Positions 21,922-32,427 of a stretch of 64,000 nucleotides of DNA are shown one piece after another. The position numbers and the translations under genes were made by a program. Positions within the stretch are counted from its first letter, which is position 1, and every line of letters begins with the position of its first letter. The DNA comes from Lepeophtheirus salmonis (Eukaryota; Arthropoda; Copepoda; Siphonostomatoida; Caligidae): positions 9,090,821 through 9,154,820 of the forward strand of contig NC_052137.2 in the NCBI RefSeq assembly GCF_016086655.4, read 5' to 3'. The notes under the pieces were generated by a model that searched no databases, had not been told where the DNA came from, and saw nothing but the letters and a program-made list of their open reading frames with translations.

Positions 21922-23134
21922 CCGGGGCGTGCAGAATTATTTACCGATTTTTGTTAAGAACATATCGCAGACAATAATTACATTTGAATGACTTGAGAAA
22001 CAATTTATTCATACATTTTTAGAATAATAAAATAGTTTGTGATCAAATTTAATCAATGTAGCCACCATTTGACTCAATGACACTGGTCAGGCGACGTCTG
22101 AAGCTGCCACAGACTTGCTGGATGTAATCAGCGTCCATAGAGGCCCAGGCCTTGTTGACAGCAGCCTTTAAGGCATTTATGTTCTTGTGTCGTTTTTTGT
22201 AGGCCTTGGTCTCCACGTGCGCCTAGATAGGGAAGTCTAGTGGGTTCAGATCTGGGCTCTGAGGGGGCCAGTAGTCCTTGGCCAAAAGTTCATGTTGTCC
22301 TTGAGCCACTCCTGAGCATTCTTGGAAGCGTGGGCGGGTGCTCCATCTTGTTGAAACCCCCAAGGAGAGTTGCCGACTATGGATTTGATCCACGGAAGGA
22401 CCTTGGACGCCAGAATCTTCACATAATCCTCCGCTGTTAATCTGAGCCAGTGGGGAACTATACCGGCTTCATGGCCTTCCCGTTGGATCTCCAAACATCT
22501 CCAAAGGTCACAACACGGTCATTTTGCCTGTTGAAAACAGGATCGACCGTAAAAGTTTTCTCATCTGAAAAAATGATGATGCGTCCAGATGAGCTCTTGA
22601 TATCATTCAAGATTTTCTTGGCACGCTCAAGTCTGACTTTTTGCTGACGTTCAGTTAGCAGAGGGCGTTCAGTACGCCTCAGGGACTTTCCTTCAGCCCT
22701 TTTCAATACCCTTGAAACAGTTGATGTCGACGTTCCCATCTTTCTGGCCATGTAGGCAATGGACCTGTTGGGAGTCCTCCTGAACACTGCCTTTACTTGC
22801 CTTGTTGAGACAGTGGGCTTCCTGCCAGCCCCAGGTGAATGCTTGAGATCACCCCCAGCCTCCAAGCGCTTGGAAACGTTGTAAATTGTCTTCTACGAGG
22901 CCCCAACCTGTTCCTAAATGTTGTTATGAGGCACTCCCGCTCGGAGGAGGACTACAATTTCGATCTTTTTTGTTTCCTGATTGGACATGGTCTCACGTGT
23001 GGAAGTTGTTACGCTCTCACAGGAAGGATTTTTATTTATTTTAACAGTAAAAATAAGAAACAATCCGATGGGTTGCCACAAAACTTCTTAAAAAGTATAT
23101 TTAAATCATCGGTAAATAATTTTGCACACCCTGG
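21922..23134 (-). mobile_element. Tc1/maT-type element with both ends and TA flanks
   Basis: Inverted termini are CCGGGGCGTGCAGAATTATT (left) and CCAGGGTGTGCAAAATTATT (reverse complement of the right end), each flanked by TA (21920-21921 and 23135-23136). The 1213-bp length and the single internal frame on the minus strand make this the best-preserved element in the window, though its transposase is broken. Confidence 0.9.
22049..22988 (-). pseudogene. Tc1/maT transposase, degenerate
   Basis: ATG at 22988 starts MSNQETKKIEIVVLLRAGVP, with two in-frame TAG codons within the first 40 residues. A long open run follows (22865-22458) with the AT-hook-like GRKP and the HTH SIAYMARKMGTSTSTVSR, then the first catalytic block IIIFSDEKTFTVDPVFNRQN. 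About 20 residues seem deleted after VVTFGDV. A stop (22456) and a frame change follow, then VFQQDGAPAHASKNAQEWL-like text as GFQQDGAPAHASKN. A 1-base deletion near 22285 precedes PPQSPDLNPLDF, and a TAG replaces the Trp of the next motif. After allowing for the lost base, 36 residues separate the second and third Asp, close to maT (DD37D). The tail ends GGYID at 22049. Confidence 0.85.
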
Positions 23135-23136
23135 TA

Positions 23137-23940
23137 TTGCATAATTTTCCAGAATGACGAAAAAAAATCTAGTAAAAAGCAAAAATTCCTTAAGTTGGGG
23201 GCTACAGACCCTTCAACCCATCCCTTGAGGACCACATTCTATAAATTTGGTTATTTGACTGCTTTTAATATATATATATGAATGATCTTTAGGATTTATT
23301 AATTAATAGATAAATTGGAAGATGTTCTTTGATGACTCCTTTTACAGCTATGGGTGATAATGTCTAAGAGTTCAAATAGAGTTAATCTGTAGAACCTAAT
23401 TATATTATTTATCAATTAAGTATTCACATTAGAACTCAATGATAATATAAACATGTTTTGCCCGCTTTTACGAGTATAAACTCAACTCTCAATGCCTAAA
23501 AATCATGTTGATTGATGATAATCAATTATGAAATGAAACAATATCCTCAATATAATCACTATAAAAAATAGGCAAGGTTTATTTACATATTTGTCTGAGG
23601 AAACACACATTTTTAACAACAGATTTGTGTAGTTATTGATCAGCGTGTCATATTCAAAAAATATAATAACCCAAGGGAGTAAACATAAAAAATAAAGAAT
23701 TTTACTTGAAATAAGGTTTAGCAACAAGTCTAAGTAAATGAAGCTCAGCACATCATATTAAAAAGAAAAGAAAATAGAAGCACAATCTATATTATTAAAG
23801 TAGTTTCACCGAGCAAATACAAAGAGCTATGAATAAGGTCCAATATTTGGAGCTGTATTTGAGTCCAAAGGACAAGTCAAATTCATGTCCTCTTGCTTCG
23901 AGTCCTCCTGGTTCCAAGTCCGAGTCCATTGATGGATACA
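23137..23940. other. Intergenic stretch
   Basis: AT-rich, no gene seen. 23503-23751 is open on the minus strand and hydrophobic, but its composition is what poly-A/T-rich DNA gives by chance. 23870-23935 carries AAGTCC/GAGTCC repeat text. Confidence 0.5.
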
Positions 23941-23944
23941 GCGT

Positions 23945-24075
23945 GGAATTTGTTTTTATTTCTTTCAACTCATAGCATCTAAGAGCTAATTTAATGAAAC
24001 GTCATTTTAGTTAACCTGTTTTTCTCGAAAATATTCTTCAAATTGTCAGGGCGACCACGTTCATTATGGTTTTCA
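23945..24075 (-). repeat. GTGATG MITE fragment
   Basis: CTCATAGCATC-AGAGCTAATTTAATGAAACGTCAT and TATTCTTCAAATTGTCAG match the reverse-orientation copies at 33665-34135 and 60660-61055. Confidence 0.55.
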
Positions 24076-24505
24076 CATTATTCTCAACTATGATGATTGT
24101 ACCACAGATTAAGTAGTTATTATTTTAAAGCTCTTCTTCTGGTTTGTACCTTTCCGTATTTAGTAGTGTTCTATGTAGAAACACTCAGTCCACCTCTTCA
24201 GAGTCCAATTACAATCAAAGTCATCATGCTCAGGGTCTATAAACTAAGCAACAAAATAAAGATCGTTGAGCTCCCGTGGGCTAACACCCACATTTATTAT
24301 TGTTATTTAAGCTGTAGAACACAAATATGACCATTAAGACATTCTATCTCAAAAGATTGGGCCTTTAAGCCTTTTTTTTTAAATCATGTTGTGAGAGTAT
24401 ACCTACGATTCATTGCCATATTCTGACATGAAAGAACTATACAGATGATAATCAAGGAAGTACCTCAGAAATTGATAGAAACATTTCATCATTCAAAAAA
24501 TGACA

Positions 24506-25152
24506 TATTTATTCATTTATCTTGATTACAATTAATAAAAAAGTGTATAGAATCACAAAAAAATAAAGGAACTTAAATAAAAGCTAATATCTTTTTATTT
24601 TTTATTCAAGTTCTATATATCTTAGTTAAAGTTATAAAAAAATACCTAATATTTCAATTTTTAAAGAAATTGCATTTAAAAAAGGTCAATTTTTATTGAT
24701 TTATGGTTAATATAGTTTTTAATATTTATTAAGAAATTTATACTAAAATAATAAATAATTTGTATATAAGGGGATTAAAACAAGTTTATAAATGCTTCAT
24801 AACCAAAATAATTGATTAATTGATGGTTATAAACTGATAAACGGGTCAATTTTTATCCCGGAATAATAATTCATACATATATTTACTCAATCGAACCAGC
24901 TTAATATACTTTAATTTCTTAATAAAGATGAAAAACTAAATTTACCAAAAATCAAGTAAAAACAACATTTTTTAAAGGCAATTTTTTTGAAATTGAAATA
25001 TAGGGTATATAATCTATAACTTCAAGTAGGATATAAATCACTTGAAGTAAACTTAAAAAAGATAATATCTTCTATGTAAGGTCCTTCATTTTACTCGATT
25101 TTTTAGTGGTTATATTCATTTTTTATTAATTGTAATCAAGATAAAGTAAATA
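24506..25152. mobile_element. Foldback-like element with long inverted arms
   Basis: Left TATTTATTCATTTATCTTGA and right end (reverse complement TATTTACTTTATCTTGATTA) start inverted arms that stay alignable for roughly 150-200 bp, including ATTTCAATTTtwAA(A)GAAATTGC inside both. The interior is AT-rich and non-coding. The right arm recurs at 40265-40450. Confidence 0.65.
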
Positions 25153-25589
25153 CTGTTGTATGGTTTTATTGTTCTGAGTCCAAATAAAAAATCTATACCC
25201 CTCTTGGTCCTCCTGGCTCCATGACCCTGTCAAGCCTGACTCCTTATGGTAAAGTCCATTTAAAGTAATAACTAAAGTACAAAATTGTTATTACTCACTT
25301 TTATCTTTGCAACGGAATATAAACTCTCAAGAAATATTCCGAGTATTAACGTCATAATTACTGTCATTGCATCATTATATTAGGAATCTCAATTATGTTA
25401 ATATCAATTTTATTGAGGTTAAATTGTAGTCGTGATTTCTTATCAAACAAATCCCTTTGACGTAAATTAATTATATTACTACATCTCTCTATCATAAGTA
25501 ATAAAAATTGTGTGTATTTTGGCTGTGTCAAAAAACGAAAATTATCATAGTAACACAAAAAATTGAAGAATTTTTTGGGGTAAGGGCAG

Positions 25590-25852
25590 GTTAGCTATCA
25601 TGTGGTTTCATTAGATCAGCTTCATTCAGTTTTGACGAGGGAGGAGAGAGAAAAGGAAGACAACGTGAACATTGGGAAGAATCTTCCTCGATGACGATCC
25701 CCTTTTCTACTCAAAGAAAAGAAGAAAATAAAGTTCACTAAACAGGAGTTAAATAATAATGACAACAGCCAAAGAAAAGAAAATTCATTCTACAGATTAA
25801 CCAATTCAAAGAAACAGTGGAGCTAAGAAGTACACTAGATTTTAATCACTAA
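25590..25852 (+). repeat. GTGATG MITE, internally deleted copy
   Basis: Reads GTTTCATTAGATCAGCTTCA, GACGAGGGAGGAGAGAG, AACATTGGGAAGAATC, then jumps to AAGTTCACTAAACAGGAGTT and ends AATCAC|TA. Same order as the 50.2-51.1 kb copies with the middle missing. Confidence 0.65.
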
Positions 25853-26685
25853 TAATACTCTGCCTTTAAAATAGATGAAAGCTTGAAAGACAAGATAACA
25901 GGAATTGAATTGTTTTCCATTCTATAAATGCCTTCAACGTGGGTAGCAAAAATTGGGATTATTTTTTTTTTACTTCATCAAATGCCACAAGACTTGTATT
26001 TCAATGCATACAGAACAAATCGTAGAAAGGAAATCATAAGTAAATTGGAAGAAACCCCTTTCTACTCCCAAATATATCTAAGTTATTGTATATGTTTAAA
26101 ATTTGTATGTCAAATAAGTGACGAAATTTGTGTTGAAAAATTAGGAATCCCTTTTTTTTTAAATTTATTTTGAAATTCCGTGTATATTCTTTGTGTAAAG
26201 AAACTATATAAGTTGTATTACATAACTAGGTGTATTATTCATTAAGATAATAAAGAATGTAAATACTGACTAACTTAGAAACACAGGTGTGCAAAAAAAT
26301 AAAATAAAAAATAATATCATTCATTCCCAAGAAAAGTGGGATTTCCTAGTTTACATTGAATTTATACATACAAATATGTTAAGGAAATAATACTTTGAGA
26401 TGTTCGAGTTTGATATTGGTGCTCGAGTTCAAGGCTTTTTATCTTCGAGTTCGAATCAAAATCTGCAATGCAATTTAATGAGACTTTACTTGGTCTACGA
26501 GTGCATATTTTTAATTGTAATAATGCAGCTTTTCTGGTATTACTAAGAAATCAAGGTTATTTGCAATAATAATTGCGTTTCTAGCAAAACGTTCCAGCTT
26601 TAATTCATGATTAAAAGCAGTAGAGGGGCTTTATGAACTTATAAGTGTAAGCCCCTGTTGGAATTGGAATTGAGGATCTACATCC
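25853..26685. other. Intergenic stretch
   Basis: No gene recognised. 25928-26173 is open for 81 codons but shows no domain or signal. 26400-26475 carries CGAGTTC/GAGTTCG repeat text. Confidence 0.5.
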
Positions 26686-26689
26686 ATGT

Positions 26690-26855
26690 AGTTCATGCAC
26701 ATATCATTGCATGATACGGAATAGGAGGTCTGTGTTTATTTCGTTCATCTCATAGCTGCTCACAGCTAATCCAATAAAACGTCCTGACACCTTAGCTGAT
26801 CTCCTCTTAAATACGATTCAAATTGTCATAACAGAACAGGATTGATGTGAGCAGC
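26690..26855 (-). repeat. GTGATG MITE fragment
   Basis: TCATCTCATAGCTGCTCACA then AATAAAACGTCCTGACACCT and CAAATTGTCATAACAGAAC follow the reverse orientation of the family. Confidence 0.55.
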
Positions 26856-26877
26856 CATGACAAGAAGGATTAGACAC

Positions 26878-26960
26878 AAATTTCTATCCATATTAATAAA
26901 GCAAAGTTTGTCTGTCGATCTAATTACTCCGGGCAATCCCGGGTACTCCTACAACTATTT
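26878..26960 (+). repeat. Helitron-like short element
   Basis: ATATTAATAAAGCAAAGTTT GTCTGTC, then ATTACTCCGGGCAATCCCGG GTACTCCTACAACTA. The first part resembles Helitron 5' ends (TC-TATATTAATAAA). The second holds a short GC hairpin (CCGGG-CAAT-CCCGG) before the end, as at Helitron 3' ends; a related copy at 43855-43925 ends CACTAG|T, fitting the CTRR rule. There are only about 80 bp and no helicase. Confidence 0.5.
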
Positions 26961-26974
26961 ATATAACATATATA

Positions 26975-27790
26975 AATTAAGGGTGATTCAAAACGAGTGG
27001 TTTTTGGATTGTAGAAATAAAACACATAAAAAATTATATTATGGTCAAAACTTTATCATGAATCGAAAAAACAATCCTTTACAATTATTTCCAGAAAATA
27101 ATCCCCTTTATATGTTGGCCGCAACTGGTCTTTAAATGGTCCCTTCTTTCGCGCCAATTTTCGAAGACTCGTTCGAGCATTGTGACCGGAATCTCACGAA
27201 TAACTCGCTCAATATTTGCTTCCAATGCTTCAATCGTCGCTGGTTTATCCACATAGACTTTGGCTTTTACGTAGCCCCAAAGGAAAAAGTCCAAAGGTGT
27301 GATTCACCGTTCCAAAATATGAAATTAATTGCTACCAAAATGATATCTCAATAAGTCCATTGTTACGCGCGCTGTGTGGCAAGTGGTACCGTCTTGTTGA
27401 ACCAAATATCCTAGAGACCATGTGCTTCAATTTGATGTACCAAAAAGTGTGTTACCATGCCACGATAACGTTCGCCGTTGACGGTAACGTGTTGGCTACA
27501 CTCCTGGCTACGGCCGCAATATTTTCTACGCTGCGAGCTGTACGTGATCTACCAGACGACGGGACATCTCAGCAAGTTGCTGCCCCTTCCAATTTTTCGA
27601 TTATTCTACGAATTGTGGATTCTGAAGGTCGATTATGGGGACCATAAGTTGGGCTTAATTTGCGAAATACTACTTTCACAGAACATTGATTTTCTTAGTA
27701 AATTCGAACAATTTGCACACGTTGTTGTGGCGTATATCTTTCCATGAAGAATTGTAAAACAAAGGTAGGGTGAACAATACACTATAATTT
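26975..27790 (-). pseudogene. DD41D mariner relic, copy 2
   Basis: The minus strand starts at the ATG 27745 (MERYTPQQRVQIVRIY, then a stop, ENQCSVKVVFRKLSPTYGPH). It keeps the HTH and the sequence to about 27520, then jumps to HVTVNGERYRGMVTHFLVHQ near 27490, so the first catalytic block (SDEAHF) is deleted. The second block survives as DIWF-QQDGT in shifted frame near 27390. The third block reads PLDFFLWGYVKAKVYVDKP, ending at the stop 27085. It shares FLWGxVKxxVY with the copy at 366-1383. Termini are not clear; AGGGTGATTCAAAACGAGTG at 26980 may be the left end. Confidence 0.8.
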
Positions 27791-27826
27791 CCACAACAAT
27801 TGTTTTGACAACAAACAATAGTCATC

Positions 27827-28481
27827 ATGGAACAAGTAAGGAGAGACGCCATCCTCGAATTGGCTCGCGCGGGACACAAGCCCTCTGCTATCTACAAGCT
27901 TCTTAACTACCCCAAGACCACGGTGTACAGGGTCTTCAATGCCTGGGAGGTTGAGGGGAAGGTCTGCAGCAAGGGCCACAACATGAGAAGTGACCGAATC
28001 CGCACTCCCCGCTTCCTTGAAGGCCTCTGGAAGTCCATCAAGGCTTCGACGGGGACTTCCTTGTCCAGGTTGACCAAGAACCGTGGAGTGAGCAAGCAGC
28101 TGGTCTCCAAGACTGTGAATGAGGACCTAGTGTACAGTTCATACCGAATGGCCAAACAACACATCCTGACGGGATCCAGGAAGGCCACCCGGCTCACCAA
28201 AGTGTAAGCGTCTCCTTAATGACCTGAAGGGCCATGAAGGAAGAATCATCTTCTTCTCCGACGAGAAGAACTGGACTGTCAACAGAAGCTACAACGTCCA
28301 GAATGACAGGTGGCTTGCCAAGGAGAGAGAAGAGGTCCCTGCAGTCTTTACCACAAAGTTCCCGGGCGCCATTACGAGGGAGTGGAATGCTGTCGATTCC
28401 GCGGAAGTCATCAGGGCATGCAAATCCTTTAGGGGCAGGATGGAGAAGATGGTGGCTGCTGACGGAGGACATGTTGAATAA
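27827..28481 (+). pseudogene. Tc1-type transposase with catalytic core deleted
   Basis: MEQVRRDAILELARAGHKPS starts a clean frame with a bipartite HTH (IYKLLNYPKTTVYRVFNAWE; then LSRLTKNRGVSKQLVSKTVN). At 28204 one extra base ends the frame (KV-stop). In the next frame RLLNDLKGHEGRIIFFSDEK carries the first Asp, followed by NWTVNRSYNVQNDRWLA and VFTTKFP. Here, near 28365, the text jumps to a C-terminal tail ending RMEKMVAADGGHVE and a stop at 28481, so the QQD and PDLNPLD blocks are deleted. GC content is visibly higher than the surroundings. Only about 220 codons remain of about 340 expected. Confidence 0.85.
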
Positions 28482-28597
28482 ATTTATTGTTTAATATCAT
28501 GTCTAACTTTTTCATATTAACAAATACATTCCAAATTCCATTTTTATCAAGCAGGTTGAATTTTAAGATAGTTCCAATTTATCGTGGACACCCTGTA
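27827..28597 (+). mobile_element. Tc1-type element, internally deleted, plus strand
   Basis: The right end reads inward from 28595 as CAGGGTGTCCACGATAAATT, with TA at 28596-28597. A convincing left terminus is not visible; AGGGTGAACAATACACTATA at 27768 is the best candidate. The element lies head to head with the DD41D relic just upstream. Confidence 0.65.
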
Positions 28598-29160
28598 CAG
28601 CGTGTGACAAACTTTGAGCGCATGCGCCAATAGATCGATGTTATGGTTATTTTGGTGGATAGCCAGAAGTGTTTGGCGTCAGTTCAAAAAATGGCATCAA
28701 TCAGCCAGGTTCCAGAAAATTGTAGAAAGTGCAGTTAAGAAACAATGTTGAGACTACAAACTTCTAAAACCTGTATAGGTCCTTTGTCAAAAGAGTCAGG
28801 AATGAACTAAAAGAGTCTAGAGCTGACAGCTGACTTGTTTGTCATATTTATTTATTTTTACTTTGTTGGAGACAATGTTTTGCCTCCAACCTTACAGGAC
28901 ACCAACCACATGCACTTCTTTGTGCAGAGAACACTTGAGCAATCGATTAACAGTTCCTCCTGCAACACGACATCCCTGCGGATGTCCAAGATCCGTAATA
29001 AATTCAAGAATCTGTCAAGGAGACTGTCATCCAGACCTGGTCCCATTTCTGTTATTGACGCCAAATTGATTTGGCTTTTATTTGTCATTAGATTCATTCA
29101 AATGGGATGTTTAATTAAGGAGAAAATCCTTTTTTCTTTTAAATCTTGTTAGTTGTTAAA
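28598..29160. other. GC-richer stretch with an unidentified coding-like segment
   Basis: 28857-29150 is less AT-rich than its flanks and open on both strands. On plus, after an acceptor-like CCTCCAACCTTACAG (28880-28894), a frame reads DTNHMHFFVQRTLEQSINSS then KIRNKFKNLSRRLSSRPGPI. On minus (29097-28858) one reads DDSLLDRFLNLLRILDIRRD. I cannot say which, if either, is real. No family recognised. Confidence 0.3.
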
Positions 29161-29434
29161 TAGAGGTCGTACTCTGCCTTCCAAGTTAAATAAATGTAAC
29201 TGAAGTTTTTGTAGACCCTGTTTGTATTAATTTTGTATGAATGTGTATCAAGGGCCTTTTCCAAAATTAATACGTCAACAAGAGATTAATTCATTTAAAC
29301 GTAGTTGGAAATGTCCTTCTTCTAGAATCTAGAACGATCTTTGTGATAAAATAACTTGATGACACATCTATTCATTTATTAATAGACTTATTCGTCACTT
29401 ATATACGTATATTCAAGTTTCACATAAATAATAG

Positions 29435-29482
29435 TTTCATATAAATAAAAGCGTGTAATGACACGCTTTTATTTATATGAAA
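29435..29482. other. Perfect 48-bp palindrome
   Basis: Two 22-base arms (starting TTTCATATAAATAAAAGC and its exact complement) separated by AATG. A transcript would form a mismatch-free hairpin with a four-base loop. Bases just upstream (GTTTCACATAAATAATAG) are a diverged direct copy of the arm start. Confidence 0.9.
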
Positions 29483-30229
29483 GAAGTTTCTTTATGATTT
29501 GATATTTTACATATTTGGGAGAACTTTGATTCCTTTATTATTTCAATGGTGTTTTCTCATTTGAAATGAGCGGACTCAGCCAATCATGCAAAAAATAATT
29601 TATTTACTTTGTCCATGTAAATACGTTTTAATTAGTTATTGTAAAAAAACCGCATCGATAATGGACTACCTTTTTAGCTCATTTTTTTTTATAAAAAAAT
29701 TTCACTCCTGGACATTTTTATTAACATCAACTATTACTTCCTTCAATCTATAAGATTATTCCAATAAGGGAATTAATTCATTATGTGAGTAATTATTGAT
29801 TTGATACAATTTGTTGAGTCAACCATCTCTTCTTTGGAAGAAAATGTTTGCTATTTCTTGTGAAAAAGTATTAAAATTAACATTGATTCAATTTAGGAGT
29901 CATCTAGCGAGTAAAAATACTTTTTTATTAGAAATTATTTATTATGAAAAGACGTCATAGCTATTGTTGCTTTCATCTAAAACATTCGTCAAATTATCAA
30001 GGTCACTATCTATATAGGCATAAAAATATAATTATGATATTTTTTCTGCGCTAATGTTATTCTAAATAAAGAAGGTTCTCCTCCTTATAGGATTTTCTCC
30101 CTCCAAAATCAGCTGATATTAAAAAGGGTCTTAATTCAGCCGTACCATATGGCTCACTCCCGCCTTCTTCTTGCTCCTTTTGTTTCCTTTAAAAAAAATC
30201 CATAGTATTTAACACCATATTCATTGATT
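29483..30229. other. Intergenic; MITE trace
   Basis: 29940-30005 (GACGTCATAGCT... CAAATTATCAAGGTCAC) is a short reverse-orientation trace of the GTGATG family. No gene recognised. Confidence 0.45.
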
Positions 30230-30560
30230 AATAGAGATGGGGATTTAGACTCAAGACATGCGACTGGACTCCAACTTGAGTCCATATTTTGAATATCTGC
30301 GACTGAATTTCATCTCAGAATAAAATAGTTGACAGGGAATCGATAGCTACATAAGATTTCTCACTCAACTTGGACATTAAAAGCTAGTTTATGCTTAACT
30401 AATGATAATTCTTAACTTGATGGACACAATATAATAATTATAGACTCGAACTGGACTCTATAAAAATATTCAAGTACTTTAACTTGTGACCAACGACTTG
30501 AGATTGGACTTAGCTGAGGACTTTTTCCATATTTTTTTTTTTTTTTTGCAAGATTTGATT
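30230..30560. repeat. GACTC/GAGTC-rich dispersed repeat
   Basis: AGATGGGGATTTAGACTCAA, TTGAGTCCATATTTTG, ACTCGAACTGGACTC, GACTTGAGATTGGACTTAGC. Similar wording (AGAGGTGGGGACTTGGACTC in reverse) sits at 36505-36550, and weaker versions at 21490-21605 and 23870-23935. Coding content and ends are not visible. Confidence 0.45.
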
Positions 30561-30894
30561 TGAATTCAACAAATACACGATTAGAACATTATCATGTCTA
30601 ATGTTTTGATTTCTACTCGAAACCTCTACTTTCAAAAAGAAAAGGAAAAACTTGGTAAAAACATTTATTGCCAATATGTAATCATAAAGGAAAAAAATAA
30701 TTTAATGAAAAAGTGACCTATCTGTAATTGCTACCTGAATATATGTTTTTTTTTTGTTTTTTGTCTAAAGCTATTTCATTATTCTTTCATTCTTGAGGAG
30801 AGAACATATTATACGTATAAACTATAAAGTTGAACCAGAAATGAATTTTCAAATGAATGACGTAGAGAAACGCTGTGGAATTATAAGTCTAAGT

Positions 30895-30995
30895 TCAGGA
30901 GCGCCCGTGGAATTATACTTGAGGGGGCTAGGTTTTAAGAATATTTTTGAAGACAAAAATTCCAAAATTTATAACTTTTTGCAAAAAAACCTCCT
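30895..30995 (+). repeat. AT-rich subrepeat element, truncated copy 3
   Basis: GCGCCCGTGGAATTATACTT GAGGGGGCTAGGTTTTAAGA then AAATTTATAACTTTTTGCAA: the start of the family only. Confidence 0.5.
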
Positions 30996-31760
30996 CGTAG
31001 ACTAGGTTTGCTCTCAACTTATTGTTTATTTGACTTATTATTTAAATGCATTGTTCAGTGCTTACTTTATTGATTGGGCCGTATGTTTTTGGCCATTGAC
31101 GTGCTGGATGATCCAATACACGACTCATTTTTAGTTCCATCCCCTAAGCAAATGATTTCCAGGGTACAAGATATCGGTACATAGCCTTGCTTAGAGGCTA
31201 TGTTGAATCCATTTCCCCTTAGCTGAGTTATACCTTCGAAGGAAATGTTTCTACCCCATGTTTGAGGGTAGAGATGTGTTTCTTGGTGGTGTACTCAACA
31301 CCTTCTTGCTTATACAATGCCTCTAACAAATTAAAATAAGCCTATAATTATAATTAAAACCCGTTATTTTCTTTGTCAGTGGGCAAACCTACAAAAATCG
31401 ACAAGGGATCAAATACTTATTTTCTCCATTGTACTGTACAACACTCATTGTTCAACAGCCGATAAGAAACATACAAAGTATCAATATAATTTCTATAAAG
31501 TGTATTTTGATACTAAATATATACAATAAGAGGCAGCTATAAATACATACATAGCACTTTGTTCAAATAAATCTTAGGAGGGGATGATGACATTGACCTA
31601 AAAAGATTCTTTCAAATTGGTCCATTTTTTATTATGTACAAAAGTAAGTACTTTATGTAAATTGTGTCAGTTGAAAGAAGTGGTATTCTTACACATGTAG
31701 GCGTCAACATAAAAGTATGCTAGAATTATTTTTCTAAAAAATGAGTTTATGGAATCAGGG
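30996..31760. other. Intergenic stretch
   Basis: No gene recognised. 31080-31320 is less AT-rich and could be a decayed transposon, but no motif is convincing. Confidence 0.4.
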
Positions 31761-31779
31761 GTCTTGCAAGATAGTATAT

Positions 31780-32045
31780 ATATTTTTTTAGGGGGCGGGG
31801 GCCTTGGTTTTGGGATTTTTTTTTTTTCAAAATCCATAGCTACTTACCGAAAATTTTAATTTTTGGAAAAAAAAAATTTAATTATTTTGAAATATAATAA
31901 ATTTTTTGGGAATCAATAAAGTTTTTTGAAAAAAATTTCAAGTATTTAATTTTTGGAAAAAAATATCAACAATCTATAGCCATTTATAGCCATTTTTTTT
32001 TTTTACCCCAAGTATATATATATATATATACGTGGACACCCCTAC
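31780..32045 (+). repeat. AT-rich subrepeat element, copy 4, with right end
   Basis: GGGGGCGGGGGCCTTGGTTT TGGGA, T-run, then subunits with AAAATCCATAGCTACTTACC and AACAATCTATAGCCATTTAT, then a TA run and ACGTGGACACCCCTA at the end. The end is the inverted form of the family start (GGGGCGTCCACAGGA), which supports terminal inverted repeats. Confidence 0.6.
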
Positions 32046-32186
32046 ATATTTACCCCTCTCAAATAAAATATATCAATATCACTTTATTTTGATGATCGAT
32101 TTTTGACTACTTTAAGGCCAATTTATGACACATTCAAGGCCTTAATGGAAATAATGGATCATTCATCGAAGAATACTAATATAACT

Positions 32187-32427
32187 AGTATTGTGTCAAT
32201 CCTTATTTATCTGATCTAGTCCAGTCCTAGAACCCGTCCTCTCGATCCTTGGGACCTGTCCATAAGACCGTTAATCCTTCGGACTGTCAGTAGTAGAACT
32301 GATTAAAAAAAAAAGAAGACAAATTGAGAAACGTCAGCAATGGCCGAATTTTATCACTTTTTTACGGATATGCAGGACTGAACCCCGTATCGGCCCGAGA
32401 CCGAAAATAAGGAACGACACAACACTT
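32187..32427. mobile_element. GGACC MITE, copy with both ends
   Basis: Left AGTATTGTGTCAATCCTTAT and right end (reverse complement AGTGTTGTGTCGTTCCTTAT) form an imperfect 20-bp inverted repeat around about 240 bp. The inside is rich in GTCC/GGAC words (CCAGTCCTAGAACCCGTCC, GGGACCTGTCC, CCCGAGACCGAAAATAAGG). No coding content. Related stretches are at 10418, 16832, 51600-51815 and 62285-62400. Confidence 0.65.

Noticed and set aside
26926..26945. CCGGG-CAAT-CCCGG hairpin as a terminator
   Set aside because: It repeats as part of a dispersed element in eukaryotic DNA and is not followed by a consistent T-run.
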